Notes: generated by a model not told the origin, from the letters alone. Numbered from the stretch's first letter, positions 18,624-28,531 are shown. The stretch is 64,000 nt of DNA from Acidobacteriota bacterium (GCA_016125275.1 WGMB01000005.1:315001-379000); one strand, 5' to 3'. Translations and numbers: made by a program.

Positions 18624-19304
18624 ATGATAGGGGTGTGCGCTTGTGAGACGCAGCCGATCGTCATCGAGGGGCTGCGATCCAGTCTCGAAGACGCCGACGA
18701 TTTGATTTTCGCCGGCGCCGAGTCGACGACCGGCGCCGTCCTCGAGCTGATCGAGAGGGAACGCCCGCGCGTTTGTCTGATCGACAAGGCGTTGGGGACG
18801 AAGGCTGTCTTCCAACTGATCTCCGACCTCAAGGCCCGGGATCTGGAGACCGAGCCCGTGCTGTGGGCGGCCGAGGTCTCCGAGGTGGAGTCCTTTCGAG
18901 CGCTGCAGGTCGGCGCCCGCGGAATCCTCAAGAAGACCCTGCCGGTCGGCATCATCCTCGACTGTCTGCGGACGGTGGCCAAGGGCAACATCTGGATCGA
19001 GAGTTCGGTCTCGAACCAGTTCGTCGGCTTCATCAACCGCCGCTCTACGCCGCGGCTGACTCCGCGCGAGGAAGAGATCCTCACGCTGGTGATGCGCGGC
19101 ATGAAGAACAAGCAGATCGCCGACGCATTGTGCATCACCACCGGCACCGTCAAGGTGCACTTGATGCACATCTTCGAGAAGACCGGCGTAAAGGACCGCT
19201 TCGAGCTGGCGATGTACGGACGCAGGATCCGCGGCCTTTCTTCCGATATGGAAGATGAGCTGTCGATGCTGTCCTCGGGCGATTCGGATCTCGGCTCCTT
19301 TTAG
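18624..19304 (+). CDS. LuxR/NarL-type response regulator with atypical receiver
   Basis: 226 residues. The C-terminal LuxR helix-turn-helix is clear (LTPREEEILTLVMRGMKNKQ, then IADALCITTGTVKVHLMHIF). The N-terminal domain has receiver topology: a possible phospho-Asp in RVCLIDKALG and Lys in GILKKTLP. The usual N-terminal acidic pair (IADDHP in NarL) reads CACETQP, so magnesium binding may be weakened or phosphorylation-independent. No histidine kinase is adjacent. The polytopic proteins and Tad operon lie downstream, so control of surface structures is conceivable but not shown. Confidence 0.85.
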   Translation: MIGVCACETQPIVIEGLRSSLEDADDLIFAGAESTTGAVLELIERERPRVCLIDKALGTKAVFQLISDLKARDLETEPVLWAAEVSEVESFRALQVGARGILKKTLPVGIILDCLRTVAKGNIWIESSVSNQFVGFINRRSTPRLTPREEEILTLVMRGMKNKQIADALCITTGTVKVHLMHIFEKTGVKDRFELAMYGRRIRGLSSDMEDELSMLSSGDSDLGSF

Positions 19305-19328
19305 CGTCGGACGCGTTCGGTCCTCCGC

Positions 19329-21032
19329 ATGTCTCGCCGCGCGTTCACCCTCGGCGTCGCCGTCGTCCTGCTAGTCTTCGTCGCTACGGCTTCGCTGCGG
19401 CGCTCGCCGGACTGGTTCGGCTCCGTTCACGACGACACCATCTATTTCTCCACGGCCAAGGCGATGGCGTCGGGCGAAGGCTTCGTGCTGCCCAGCCTGC
19501 CCGGGGCGCCGCCGCAGACGAAGTACCCCGCGCTCTATCCGGCCGCGCTCGCGCTGGTGTGGCTCGCGGGCCCGGACTTTCCTGCCAATCTGGACTGGGC
19601 TTGGCTGCTCAACCTGCTTTTCGCGGCCGCGGCGATCGCCGTCTGGGCCGCTCTGGCGCGCCAACTCGGCTGCGGCCGTCGCGAGGCCTTGCTCCTCACA
19701 GCCCTGGCGGCGCTGAATCCCTACGTCGTCTTCTGGTCGAACACCCTGGTCAGCGACCTGGCTTTCACCGCGCTGGCGGTCGGCGGCGCCGTCGCGGCGC
19801 AGGCGGCTCTCGAGCGGCGCCGGGCGGGCGCCGCCGCAACGTCTTGGTGGGTTCTTGCGATCACTCTGCTCTGGGCGGCGTGCCTGACCCGCACGCTCGG
19901 GGTGGCCTTCGTGGCCGGCGTCGCCGCGCTGGCCGCCTGGCGCGGAGCCTGGTTGCCGGCGGCGGCGACGCTGAGCGCCTGCCTGGCGCCGCTGCTGAAG
20001 CTGGCGGGCGCAATGGGCCGCCCGGCTCTGCCTGCGGCCGCTTCGGCCTGGGAAGGCTTTCGGCAGAACCTGCTCTACTACAGCAGCTACGGGGAGTTCT
20101 GGAAGCTCTGCGTGCCGGACTGGGCGACCCTCGAACGGCAGGTCTCGGTGACCCTGGTCGAGATCCTCAAGCATCCCGCGATCGCGGTCTTCTTCCTCCC
20201 GGCCACGGGGCTGGTCTCTCCCGGGCTGCAACTGCTGGCCATCACGCTCTCGGTCGGCGTTCTGGCGGGACTGATCCGCCGCGCGCGCGCCGACGGTCTG
20301 CACCCGCTGCACCTGGCGGCGATCTTCTATTTCCCCATCATTCTGCTGTGGAACTACCCCTTGCTGACCCGTTTCGGGCTGCCCTTCCTAATGCTGTTCC
20401 TGGCCGGCGCCGCGGGGCAGCTCACGGAGCTCGGCCGGCTTCTCAGGCAGAGCTGGCTGCGCGGCCCCAAGGCGGATCGCGTCGTCGCGGCGGCCTTCGC
20501 GCTGGGGTTGGCCGCACTGCTCGGCTACGGCGTCCGGCGCATGCTATGGCAGGCGCCGCAAGGCTTTGCGCAGATGCAGCGGCAGCGCGCCGAGCTCTCC
20601 GAGCCCAAGCAGGAGGCCTACCGCTGGCTGCGCTCCAGCACAGCCCCGGACGAGGTGGTCATCAGCTACGAGGACGGCGCTCTGTACCTGTTCGCCGACC
20701 GCCGCGGGATGCGCCCGGCCTCTCTATCCACTGCCGCCTTCTTCATGCAGGACCGCGCGATCCTCGACCACGACTTGGCGCAACTCCAGGATACGGCCCT
20801 GGCCCTCGGCGCTCGCTACTGGCTGCAGGCGCCCGACGACTTCGACCAGGAGAGCGCCCCGGAGCTGGTCCGGGCGCGCATCGACGAGCTCCTCCAGGGG
20901 CTGCCGACCGTCTTCTCCAGCGCTGATGGGAAGGTGCGTGTGGTGGACCTGCAAACGGCCCGCTGGGCGCAGGCGGGCGCAGCCGAATCGGCCGCCCGTC
21001 GGGGAGAGTCCCATGACCCCCTGGACCCATAG
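19329..21032 (+). CDS. Polytopic membrane protein, GT-C/ArnT-like glycosyltransferase
   Basis: 567 residues. A TM helix at the N-terminus is followed by SVHDDTIYFSTAKAMASGEG, an acidic first periplasmic loop typical of GT39/GT83-type (GT-C) enzymes that use polyprenyl-phosphate sugars. About 10 hydrophobic segments follow, then a soluble C-terminal domain (residues 420-560, DEVVISYEDGALYLFADRRG). Donor and acceptor cannot be predicted. It starts 25 bases after the regulator gene and may be co-transcribed with it. Confidence 0.72.
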   Translation: MSRRAFTLGVAVVLLVFVATASLRRSPDWFGSVHDDTIYFSTAKAMASGEGFVLPSLPGAPPQTKYPALYPAALALVWLAGPDFPANLDWAWLLNLLFAAAAIAVWAALARQLGCGRREALLLTALAALNPYVVFWSNTLVSDLAFTALAVGGAVAAQAALERRRAGAAATSWWVLAITLLWAACLTRTLGVAFVAGVAALAAWRGAWLPAAATLSACLAPLLKLAGAMGRPALPAAASAWEGFRQNLLYYSSYGEFWKLCVPDWATLERQVSVTLVEILKHPAIAVFFLPATGLVSPGLQLLAITLSVGVLAGLIRRARADGLHPLHLAAIFYFPIILLWNYPLLTRFGLPFLMLFLAGAAGQLTELGRLLRQSWLRGPKADRVVAAAFALGLAALLGYGVRRMLWQAPQGFAQMQRQRAELSEPKQEAYRWLRSSTAPDEVVISYEDGALYLFADRRGMRPASLSTAAFFMQDRAILDHDLAQLQDTALALGARYWLQAPDDFDQESAPELVRARIDELLQGLPTVFSSADGKVRVVDLQTARWAQAGAAESAARRGESHDPLDP

Positions 21033-21250
21033 TACTAAGTTGTTTGAATACCACCCTTAGGGGCTCTCGTTTAATTCCTGTTTCTCGCGGTTTACCGATA
21101 CTTGTCGATGAGTGCGCGCGTAGGCCGTTTCCACGGTCTTACAGGGGTTTTCGAGATGCAAGGGCCGCCGGGCGGCTCGTTCCGATTCCGCCGGAAAAGC
21201 CTTCTTTGCGGACGCGTCTCACGCCTGCGCTGGGTACTAGGACCGAACTG

Positions 21251-22987
21251 ATGTCGATGGAACCCGCCTCCGCGCTTCGCGCGACCTCCGGCGCCGCGAC
21301 GGCCAATGCCGCCACCGCCGAGGGGCCGCGTGTGCGTCCCGGCGTCGCCACTCCGCGCTGGCTGCCGTCGATCTCCGACTGGACCTTTGCCGCCGTGCTG
21401 GGCTGGCTTTTCGCCGCCGGCGTCGGCGCGCAGTCGCTGCTGGCCGACGGCGACACCGGCTGGCACATCCTGGTCGGCGAGAGCCTGCTCGACACCGGGC
21501 GGCTGCCGCAGACCGACCCCTTCTCGTTCACGATGGCCGGCGTCGAGTGGTACGCCTGGGAATGGCTGGCGGATCTGGCGCTGGGCATAGCCCATCGGCT
21601 CAATGGGCTCGAGGGCGTGGCGCTGATGACCGGCGCCCTGATCGCCGCCATCGCCACGCTGCTGCTGCGCTTCCAGCTTTGGCTGGGCGTCAACCTGTTC
21701 GTCGCCATCGGGGCCACGATGCTGACCTCCGGCGTGACCACGATCCACTGGCTGGCCCGGCCCCACATGGTCACCTGGGCCTTCTTGCTGGTGACGCTGT
21801 GGCTGCTGGAGGCCGACCGGCGTAGCCCGACGCGCAAGGTGTGGCTGCTGGTCCCCTTGGCCGCCGTCTGGGTCAACGTCCACGGTGGCTTCATGGCCCT
21901 ACCGATCTCCGTGGCCGTGTTTGCGGTGGGCGTCAGCCTCGAACAGTACTGGTTCGGGGGGGCGGAGAAGGGGCGCCTTCCACCGCCCGCGCTGCTGCGC
22001 TACGGCGGCCTGCTGGCGGCCTGCGTGGCGGCCACGCTGGCCAATCCCTGGACCTACCATCTGCACCTGCATATCGTGCAGTATTTGCAGTCGGATTTCA
22101 TCCTGAAATACATCCAGGAATTCCAGTCTCCCAACTTCCAGAAGGAGTCGATGCGCTTCTTCGAGATCGCGCTGCTGCTGTCGGCGATGGCCTGTGGGCG
22201 CGCACTCTTCCGCGGTGAGTTCGCTTGGCCGCTGCTGGTCGGCGCTTGGGCGCACGCTTCGCTGACGTCGGTGCGGCACGTGCCGCTGTTCATGCTCGTG
22301 GCGGTTCCGTTCCTGGCGCGCGAGCTGACGCTGTGGATGCATGAGGGCATTCGGCGCGGCAACACCTGGCTGGTCACTTTGGACGAGATCGCGGCCGACT
22401 ACGGTGGAACGCGCAGCGACGGGCGGTCCTCCGCGCAGGGCCTCGCCCTGGGATGGCTGCCGCTGGTCGCCCTGGTCGTGGCCTTCTTCGTGCTGCAGCA
22501 TCGCTCCGCCGACCCCGCCGTGCGCGCGGAGTTCCCCGGCGAGCGTTTTCCCGCCGAGGCCTGCGACGCCCTCCAGAGCCGCTTGGTCGGCCGCAGGGTG
22601 CTGACCACTGACCAGTGGGGCGACTACCTGATCTACCGCCTCTACCCGCGCTACAAGGCCTTCATCGACGGACGCAGCGACTTCTACCGCCCGCAGATCC
22701 GTGACGACTATCTGGCGCTGATGGGCGGCCAGTGGAACTGGGAAGAGTTGCTGGCGCGCTACGACTTCCAAGCGGCCCTGTTGCCGGTGGACTGGTCGTT
22801 GGCCAGTCTGCTCAAAAAACAAAACGATTGGCGATTGATTTATGACGACGGCAGCGCGCTGCTGTTCGAGCGCGTAGGGGCCTCCACGCAGGCCGCCGAG
22901 GGGCCGCAAGAGCCTGTGTTTACAGCGCAAGACGTGGCCCTAGAGCAGGCCGAGGGGCCCCAGGGCAATCGTCTTAGTGCGCCTTAG
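21251..22987 (+). CDS. Polytopic membrane protein, putative GT-C-like
   Basis: 578 residues from the ATG at 21251 (a second ATG follows at 21257). The frame is open upstream to 21044, but the extra residues lack protein-like character. The first periplasmic loop contains DGDTGWHILVGESLLDTG, like GT-C family or related acidobacterial membrane proteins. Multiple TM helices follow, then a soluble tail with YLIYRLYPRYKAFIDGRSDF. It may modify or export surface polymers. Its position before the Tad operon may be coincidental. Confidence 0.7.
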   Translation: MSMEPASALRATSGAATANAATAEGPRVRPGVATPRWLPSISDWTFAAVLGWLFAAGVGAQSLLADGDTGWHILVGESLLDTGRLPQTDPFSFTMAGVEWYAWEWLADLALGIAHRLNGLEGVALMTGALIAAIATLLLRFQLWLGVNLFVAIGATMLTSGVTTIHWLARPHMVTWAFLLVTLWLLEADRRSPTRKVWLLVPLAAVWVNVHGGFMALPISVAVFAVGVSLEQYWFGGAEKGRLPPPALLRYGGLLAACVAATLANPWTYHLHLHIVQYLQSDFILKYIQEFQSPNFQKESMRFFEIALLLSAMACGRALFRGEFAWPLLVGAWAHASLTSVRHVPLFMLVAVPFLARELTLWMHEGIRRGNTWLVTLDEIAADYGGTRSDGRSSAQGLALGWLPLVALVVAFFVLQHRSADPAVRAEFPGERFPAEACDALQSRLVGRRVLTTDQWGDYLIYRLYPRYKAFIDGRSDFYRPQIRDDYLALMGGQWNWEELLARYDFQAALLPVDWSLASLLKKQNDWRLIYDDGSALLFERVGASTQAAEGPQEPVFTAQDVALEQAEGPQGNRLSAP

Positions 22988-23109
22988 GTAAGGAAACGCA
23001 GGAAATCGCAGGGTTCCGTGAATGTCGGTCAGTTGGGCGCTGCTTTATCAATGAAATGTCACCTTCCGCGCCGGCGTAAGGGCGGTCCGGGGGATGGGAA
23101 AACGGCGAG

Positions 23110-23598
23110 ATGATTTGGATGCTTTGGTTGAGCGTGGCGATCGGGTTGGCGGCTTCGGCCGAGGACCTGTGGCGGCGTCGCGTCTCCAATCTGATCTCGC
23201 TGGCGGCGCTGGCGGGCGGCGTGGGTTTGCACGCTTGGCTCGGGGGATGGTCGGGCGTCGGCGATTCTCTGCTGGGCGGTCTGCTGGGATTCTTCGTCTT
23301 CTTCGTCTTCTTCCTGCTGGGCGGGATGGGCGGCGGCGACGTGAAGCTGATGGCCGGCTTCGGCGCCATTTTGGGCGTCGAGCAAACGATTACGGCGGCC
23401 ATCATGACGGCGCTCATCGGCGGCCTGATGGCTGTGGGTTACCTGGTCGCAAAAAAGCTTTGGCGAATGGCGCGAGGACAGGCGCGGGCGGCGGGCGAAG
23501 CCGACCGCAAGGCCTTCATCCCTTACGCGCCGGCTATCAGCCTCGGCGTTTTGCTCTCGTTTCTGAGTGAGGAAGAGCTATGGACAAGCGTCTTTTGA
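23110..23598 (+). CDS. tadV: Tad-type prepilin peptidase TadV/CpaA
   Basis: 162 residues with about five TM helices. Both catalytic aspartates of the A24 aspartyl protease family are present: AEDLWRRRVSN near residue 18 and GGMGGGDVKLMAGFGAILG near residue 78. The enzyme cleaves the leader of type IVb (Flp) prepilins at the inner membrane. It is the first gene of the Tad operon. Its end overlaps the apparent native cpaB start codon at 23580. Confidence 0.92.
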   Translation: MIWMLWLSVAIGLAASAEDLWRRRVSNLISLAALAGGVGLHAWLGGWSGVGDSLLGGLLGFFVFFVFFLLGGMGGGDVKLMAGFGAILGVEQTITAAIMTALIGGLMAVGYLVAKKLWRMARGQARAAGEADRKAFIPYAPAISLGVLLSFLSEEELWTSVF

Positions 23599-23604
23599 CA
23601 AGTT

Positions 23605-24462
23605 GTGATGGCCGCGATTCTCGTGGCGCTGGTGATTACCGCGATCTTCTACCAGATCACGGTCGGCCGTCGGCCCGCCCAGGCGGAGATAGCGACGAAG
23701 ACTCTGGTCGTGGCTCGCGCCGAGCTGCCGCTGGGCTCGGTGATCTCCGCTGATGACATCACGGTCGTGGAATTTCCGGCGCAAGGCTACCCTCAGGGCG
23801 GCTTCGAAAACATCGAAGACGTGGTCGATCGATCGATCACGCAACCGATCCTGGCTAATGAGCCGGTCACGCTCGGTCGAGTTACCGAGAAGGGAGCCGG
23901 GTTTGGCTTGGCTCCGCTGATTCCCGAGGGCTATCGCGCCGTGGCGATTGCGGTCAACCAAGTGAGCGGCGTCTCCGGCTTCATTCTGCCTGGGTCCAAG
24001 GTCGACGTCTTGCTGTCGGCCACGCTCACCGGCGACGCCGATCGCCTGACCACCACGGTGCTCGAGAACGTGACCGTGCTGTCGACCGGCCAGAAGCAGC
24101 AGCCCAGCGCCAACGGCCAACCCGAGAACGTGCCCGTGATCAACATGCTGCTGACCCCCGAAGACGCCGAGCTGTTGACGCTGGCCACCCAGGAAGGACG
24201 GATTCAGCTCGTGCTGCGCAATCCCAAGGACGAATCGGAGACGGCCGAAGATCGGGCCGCCAAGACCTCGCGCGACTTGTTCCGCAAGGTGCTGCCGCCG
24301 AAGGCTCCGGCGCGAGCTCAGGCCTCGCCGCGCCCGGCTCCGCGCAAGGAACCCGAAGTCGTCGTGATGGAGCCGCCGGCCCCCAAGATCTTCGAGATCG
24401 AGATGATCCGCGGAAACAAGCGCTCGGTGGAGCCCATCGAGCAGTCCAAGTCCCAGAACTAG
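23605..24462 (+). CDS. cpaB: Flp pilus assembly protein CpaB (RcpC), 5' end possibly frameshifted
   Basis: About 285 residues. An N-terminal TM helix (MAAILVALVITAIFYQITVG) is followed by an SAF domain (TLVVARAELPLGSVISADDI) and the RcpC/CpaB C-terminal region (LIPEGYRAVAIAVNQVSGV, then FILPGSKVDVLLSA). CpaB is a periplasmic partner of the Tad secretin. The coding frame starts with GTG 23605 or ATG 23608 and has no good ribosome site. The ATG at 23580 would give the typical CpaB start MDKRLLTS but is one base out of frame, so an inserted base between 23600 and 23607 is suspected. Confidence 0.88.
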   Translation: MMAAILVALVITAIFYQITVGRRPAQAEIATKTLVVARAELPLGSVISADDITVVEFPAQGYPQGGFENIEDVVDRSITQPILANEPVTLGRVTEKGAGFGLAPLIPEGYRAVAIAVNQVSGVSGFILPGSKVDVLLSATLTGDADRLTTTVLENVTVLSTGQKQQPSANGQPENVPVINMLLTPEDAELLTLATQEGRIQLVLRNPKDESETAEDRAAKTSRDLFRKVLPPKAPARAQASPRPAPRKEPEVVVMEPPAPKIFEIEMIRGNKRSVEPIEQSKSQN

Positions 24463-24477
24463 TCCCAGGTGCACCCC

Positions 24478-25854
24478 ATGTCCTTGTCCCCCAAGCTCGC
24501 CAATCGATTCCGTAGACCGGCCCTGGCGGCAGCGTTGACGGCGACGATGATCGCCGCGTCGTGGGCAGCCGAGCCGCGTCAGGCGGCGCCGATGGGCGAT
24601 GAAATCCCACTGACGGTGGGTAAATCGATCGTCCTCGACATTCCCGACGAGATCCAGCGCGTCGCCATCACCGACGACGCCGTGGCCGACGCCATCGCCA
24701 TCTCCACGCGGGAAGTGCTCATCAACGCCAAGGCCGAGGGCATGACGACGTTGGTTCTGTGGTCGCGCACCGGCGATCGGACCTTCTTCACCATCACCGT
24801 CGGGGCCAACATTCGTCAGCTCCAGGACCACCTGCGGCAGGCGTTCCCGGGTGAGAACATCCGCGCGCACCGGACCGGCAGCGTGGTCACGCTCAACGGC
24901 AAGGTCTCCGGGCCCGACGTCGAGGAGCGCGTGGTGGCGATGGTGCAAGGGATGGGCGTGGGCGGCGTCGTCAGCAACCTCGAGTTGCCGATCCCGCCGG
25001 CCGACCGCCAGATCATGCTGCGGGTGCGCTTCCTCGAGGTGCAGCGCGGCGCGCTGGCCCAGTTCGGCCTGAATCTGATTTCGACCGGCGCCACCAACAC
25101 GATTGGCTCGATCAATACGCAGCAGTTCGGCTCGGCGCGTCCGCCGTCCATCACCGGCACGATCCCGGCGCAGTTGAGCGGCACCTCCAGCGCGTTCACG
25201 CTCACCGACGCCCTGAACATCTTCGCTGTCCGGCCGGACCTGAACCTGGCGGCGGCGATCAAGGCGCTGCAGAGCACCAGCATGGCCGAGTTGTTGGCCG
25301 AGCCCAACGTCATCACGACCTCGGGCAAGCAGGCCGACCTGCTGGTAGGCGGTGAGTTCCCGGTGCCGATCGTGCAGGGCGGCGCCTCGTCCGGCGCGGT
25401 CACCATCCAGTTCCGCGAGTTCGGCATCCGCATCGGCTTCCTGCCGGTGTTCACCCCGCGCGGCTCGATCCAGATGCACGTCGAGCCCGAGGTCAGCGCT
25501 CTGGACTTCAGCAACGCCGTGTCGCTGTCGGGCTTCGTGATTCCGGCCTTGTCGACCCGCCGCGTGGAGACCGACGTCGAGCTGATGCCGGGCCAGAGCT
25601 TCGTGGTCGGCGGCCTGCTCGACAACCGTACCGTCGAAAACCTGAACCGCATTCCCGGTCTGTCGAACATTCCGTTGCTCGGCGAGCTGTTCAAGAGCCG
25701 GTCGCGGACCAAGAACACCAGTGAGCTGCTGGTGGTGGTGACGCCGGAGTTCCCGGAAGTCTACGAAGCCGGCGAGCCCCAACCGGAGCTCTCCATGCCG
25801 CTCGAGTTCCTTCCTCCCGTCGAGGAAGACCCGACGTACGAGAAGAAGCGCTGA
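24478..25854 (+). CDS. cpaC: Tad pilus secretin CpaC (RcpA)
   Basis: 458 residues from ATG 24478 (an in-frame GTG lies at 24469). A signal-like N-terminus precedes an N0/N1-type domain (IPLTVGKSIVLDIPDEIQRV), a BON-like segment (VVTLNGKVSGPDVEERVVAM) and the secretin core: MAELLAEPNVITTSGKQAD, VPIVQGGASSG, QFREFGIRIGFLPVF and the closing NIPLLGELFKSR. It forms the outer-membrane pore for the Tad/Flp pilus. It follows cpaB by 15 bases. Confidence 0.93.
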   Translation: MSLSPKLANRFRRPALAAALTATMIAASWAAEPRQAAPMGDEIPLTVGKSIVLDIPDEIQRVAITDDAVADAIAISTREVLINAKAEGMTTLVLWSRTGDRTFFTITVGANIRQLQDHLRQAFPGENIRAHRTGSVVTLNGKVSGPDVEERVVAMVQGMGVGGVVSNLELPIPPADRQIMLRVRFLEVQRGALAQFGLNLISTGATNTIGSINTQQFGSARPPSITGTIPAQLSGTSSAFTLTDALNIFAVRPDLNLAAAIKALQSTSMAELLAEPNVITTSGKQADLLVGGEFPVPIVQGGASSGAVTIQFREFGIRIGFLPVFTPRGSIQMHVEPEVSALDFSNAVSLSGFVIPALSTRRVETDVELMPGQSFVVGGLLDNRTVENLNRIPGLSNIPLLGELFKSRSRTKNTSELLVVVTPEFPEVYEAGEPQPELSMPLEFLPPVEEDPTYEKKR

Positions 25855-25894
25855 GGTCCGCAGGAGCCAGCACGGCCGTGGAGAAAGGAGCGTA

Positions 25895-27082
25895 ATGAAC
25901 AGAGGATTGGCAGCGCTGATGGTTTGTCCCGACCGGGGCTTGGCGCAGCAGTTCCAGACCGGAACCGCTCGCAGCCAGAGCTTTCAGGTGCTCGAGGACC
26001 TGACGGCGTACCCGACCGCGCAGCAGTTGGATTCCAAGCTGCGGCAGATGCGGCCGGATGTGTTGCTGGTCGATCTGGGGACGAACCCGGACGCGGCTCT
26101 GGGGCTGGTTTCGACTGCCGGCGCAGCCTCGCCGCCGATCTATGTGATCGGGCTGAACCAGACGCACGACGCGGGCGTGATCATCCAGTCGCTGCGGGCC
26201 GGGGCGACGGAGTTTCTGGCCCCGCCGTTCGACCACGAGTCGGTGCATACCGCCGTCACGCGCATCCGCAAGCTGCAGGAGTCGCAGACCCGGCAAGCGC
26301 CGATCCGCGGCAAGGTGTTCGCCTTTACGGCCGTCAAGCCGGGGCAGGGCGTCACCACGCTGGCCTCGAACTTCGCCGCGGCGCTGGCCGACGACGGCAA
26401 GCGCCGGGTGCTGCTCATCGACTTCGACATGCTCGGCGGGACCTTGTCGTTCTGCTGGCGCGTCACGCACTCCTACAGCGTCCTGGACGCGGTGCAGCAC
26501 GCCGAGCGGCTCGACGAATCCCTGTGGGGCGCGATCGTGACCAACCGCAACGGCGTGGACTTGTTGCTGGGGCCGGATTCGCCCGAGCCTGCCTCGCTGT
26601 CGGGCGAGCGCTACGCCCGCGTGGTGGAGTTCGCCCGCAGCCAGTACGAGCTGGTCGTGCTCGACCTGCCCTGCGCCTACAGCGCCGAGGCCAAGGCTGT
26701 GCTCCCGGACGCCGACCATACCTTCCTGGTCTGCAACCCGGAGCTGCCTTCGTTGCACCTGACCCGGCGCTGCATCTCGCACCTGGAGCAGGACGGCTTC
26801 TCCCGCGACCAGTTCTCGCTACTGCTCAATCGGCTGAGCCGCCGCGGCGAGCTGGGACCACAGGACATGGAGCGCGTCTTCAACTTTCCGATCGCGAAGG
26901 TCCTGCCGGAGGACGAAGGAGCCGTACACCGCGCGCTGACGGCCGGCAAGCCGGTTCCGGACAGCTCGGATCTGGGGCGCGAGCTACGCGCCTTCGCCAA
27001 GGACATCGTGGGCAAAGGGCGCGAAGAGAAGAAAAAGGCGGCGGCCGGCTTGAGCCTGTCGGCGCTACTGTCCCAGGGATAA
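25895..27082 (+). CDS. cpaE: Pilus assembly protein CpaE/TadZ
   Basis: 395 residues. An atypical receiver-like domain (about residues 1-125, with DVLLVDLGTNPDAA) is followed by a ParA/MinD-type ATPase domain: FAFTAVKPGQGVTTLASNF, VLLIDFDMLGGTLSF and YELVVLDLP. The deviant Walker A of ParA proteins is normally KGGVGTT. Here it reads KPGQGVTT, so nucleotide binding may be altered, as in other TadZ proteins. TadZ localises the Tad machinery at the cell pole. Gene order supports the assignment. Confidence 0.9.
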   Translation: MNRGLAALMVCPDRGLAQQFQTGTARSQSFQVLEDLTAYPTAQQLDSKLRQMRPDVLLVDLGTNPDAALGLVSTAGAASPPIYVIGLNQTHDAGVIIQSLRAGATEFLAPPFDHESVHTAVTRIRKLQESQTRQAPIRGKVFAFTAVKPGQGVTTLASNFAAALADDGKRRVLLIDFDMLGGTLSFCWRVTHSYSVLDAVQHAERLDESLWGAIVTNRNGVDLLLGPDSPEPASLSGERYARVVEFARSQYELVVLDLPCAYSAEAKAVLPDADHTFLVCNPELPSLHLTRRCISHLEQDGFSRDQFSLLLNRLSRRGELGPQDMERVFNFPIAKVLPEDEGAVHRALTAGKPVPDSSDLGRELRAFAKDIVGKGREEKKKAAAGLSLSALLSQG

Positions 27083-27115
27083 GACCCCGGGATCGACGCT
27101 ATCGAGGGGAATCGT

Positions 27116-28495
27116 ATGTCGAGTATGGCCAGCAGGCTTCGAGACGGACAACAAGGCGAGCTGACTTGGGAAGAGCGGCTGCGGCGTGGCAGCGGTCGCA
27201 CGCGGCTGACGCTCAATCCCGAGTACCAAGAGCTGAAGTTCAAGCTGCACCGCAAGCTGCTGGACAAGATCAACCTCGAAGCGCTCGCGACGATCGAGAA
27301 TCAGAAGGTCCGCGTCGAGGTCCGCAACGCCTTGATGGCGCTGATGGACGAGGAGTCGACGCTGCTGAGCTCGCTCGAGCGGCAGCAGATCTGCGACGAG
27401 GTGCTCGACGAGGTCTTCGGCCTCGGCCCGCTGGAGCCCCTGCTGCAGGACCCGACCATCTCGGACATCCTGGTCAACACCCACAAGCAGGTCTACGTCG
27501 AGCGCAAGGGCAAGCTCGAGCTGACCAACGTCACCTTCAAGGACGACACGCACCTGCTGCGCATCATCGACAAGATCGTCAGCCAGGTGGGCCGCCGCGT
27601 GGACGAGTCCTCGCCGATGGTCGACGCTCGCCTCTCCGACGGCTCCCGCGTCAACGCCATCATCCCGCCGCTGGCCGTCGACGGCCCGCTGATGTCGATT
27701 CGCCGCTTTTCGACCGACAAGCTGATGCCGGACGACTTGGTGGCCAAGCGCGCGCTGACGGCCGGCATGCTCGAGCTGCTGCGCGCGGTGGTGAAGTCGC
27801 GGCTCAACATCGTGGTCGCCGGCGGCACCGGCTCCGGAAAGACGACCATGCTCAACGCCCTGTCGTCGCTGATCTCGCCCGATGAGCGCGTGGTCACCAT
27901 CGAGGACGCCGCCGAGCTGCAGCTCAAGCAGCCTCACGTGGTGCGGCTGGAGACCCGCCCGCCCAATATCGAGGGCCGCAACGCGATCCGGCAGCGCGAG
28001 CTGCTCATCAACGCCCTGCGTATGCGCCCTGACCGCATCGTCATCGGCGAGTGCCGCGGCGAGGAAGCGCTGGACATGTTGCAGGCCATGAACACCGGTC
28101 ACGACGGCTCGATGACCACCCTGCACGCCAACACGCCGCGCGACGTGATCTCGCGCATGGAGGTGATGGTGACGCAGGCTACCGCGTCGATGCCCGTCAT
28201 CGCCATCCGCTCCCAGATCGCCTCGGCCGTTGACTTGATCGTGCAGACCGAGCGCTTCAGCGACGGCACGCGCCGCGTGCGGAGCCTCACCGAGGTCACC
28301 ACGATGGAGGGCGAGCAGGTGATGTTGCAGGACCTGTTCGTGTTCGAAAAGCGCGGCTTGTCGAGCGAGGGCACCGTGATCGGACGCTTTGCGGCGACCG
28401 GCATTCGGCCCCGCTTTTACGAAAAGATCCTCGCCGCCGGGCTGCGGCTGGGCGGAGAGGTCTTTGAAGAAGTGGTCGAGGTGGGCGGCGACTAG
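27116..28495 (+). CDS. cpaF: Tad pilus secretion ATPase CpaF/TadA
   Basis: 459 residues. VirB11/GspE-type ATPase with Walker [19 protein letters not shown], an Asp box with [18 protein letters not shown], and a His box in [15 protein letters not shown]. The preceding N-terminal domain includes [20 protein letters not shown], which is diagnostic for CpaF. It drives pilin polymerisation at the inner membrane with TadB and TadC, whose genes follow directly. An internal ATG at 27125 is an alternative start. Confidence 0.95.
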   Translation: MSSMASRLRDGQQGELTWEERLRRGSGRTRLTLNPEYQELKFKLHRKLLDKINLEALATIENQKVRVEVRNALMALMDEESTLLSSLERQQICDEVLDEVFGLGPLEPLLQDPTISDILVNTHKQVYVERKGKLELTNVTFKDDTHLLRIIDKIVSQVGRRVDESSPMVDARLSDGSRVNAIIPPLAVDGPLMSIRRFSTDKLMPDDLVAKRALTAGMLELLRAVVKSRLNIVVAGGTGSGKTTMLNALSSLISPDERVVTIEDAAELQLKQPHVVRLETRPPNIEGRNAIRQRELLINALRMRPDRIVIGECRGEEALDMLQAMNTGHDGSMTTLHANTPRDVISRMEVMVTQATASMPVIAIRSQIASAVDLIVQTERFSDGTRRVRSLTEVTTMEGEQVMLQDLFVFEKRGLSSEGTVIGRFAATGIRPRFYEKILAAGLRLGGEVFEEVVEVGGD

Positions 28496-28531
28496 CCGCC
28501 GGGCCGGATTGCGTATCGAGGAGAACCGACT

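Noticed and set aside
21044-21250. N-terminal extension of the second polytopic membrane protein
   Set aside because: The 69 extra residues look non-coding. ATG 21251 gives a sensible N-terminus before the first TM helix.
22988-23109. Flp pilin gene or c-di-GMP riboswitch in front of tadV
   Set aside because: No frame with a pilin leader and TM segment, and no GEMM-type conserved sequence was found. It is probably just the promoter region.
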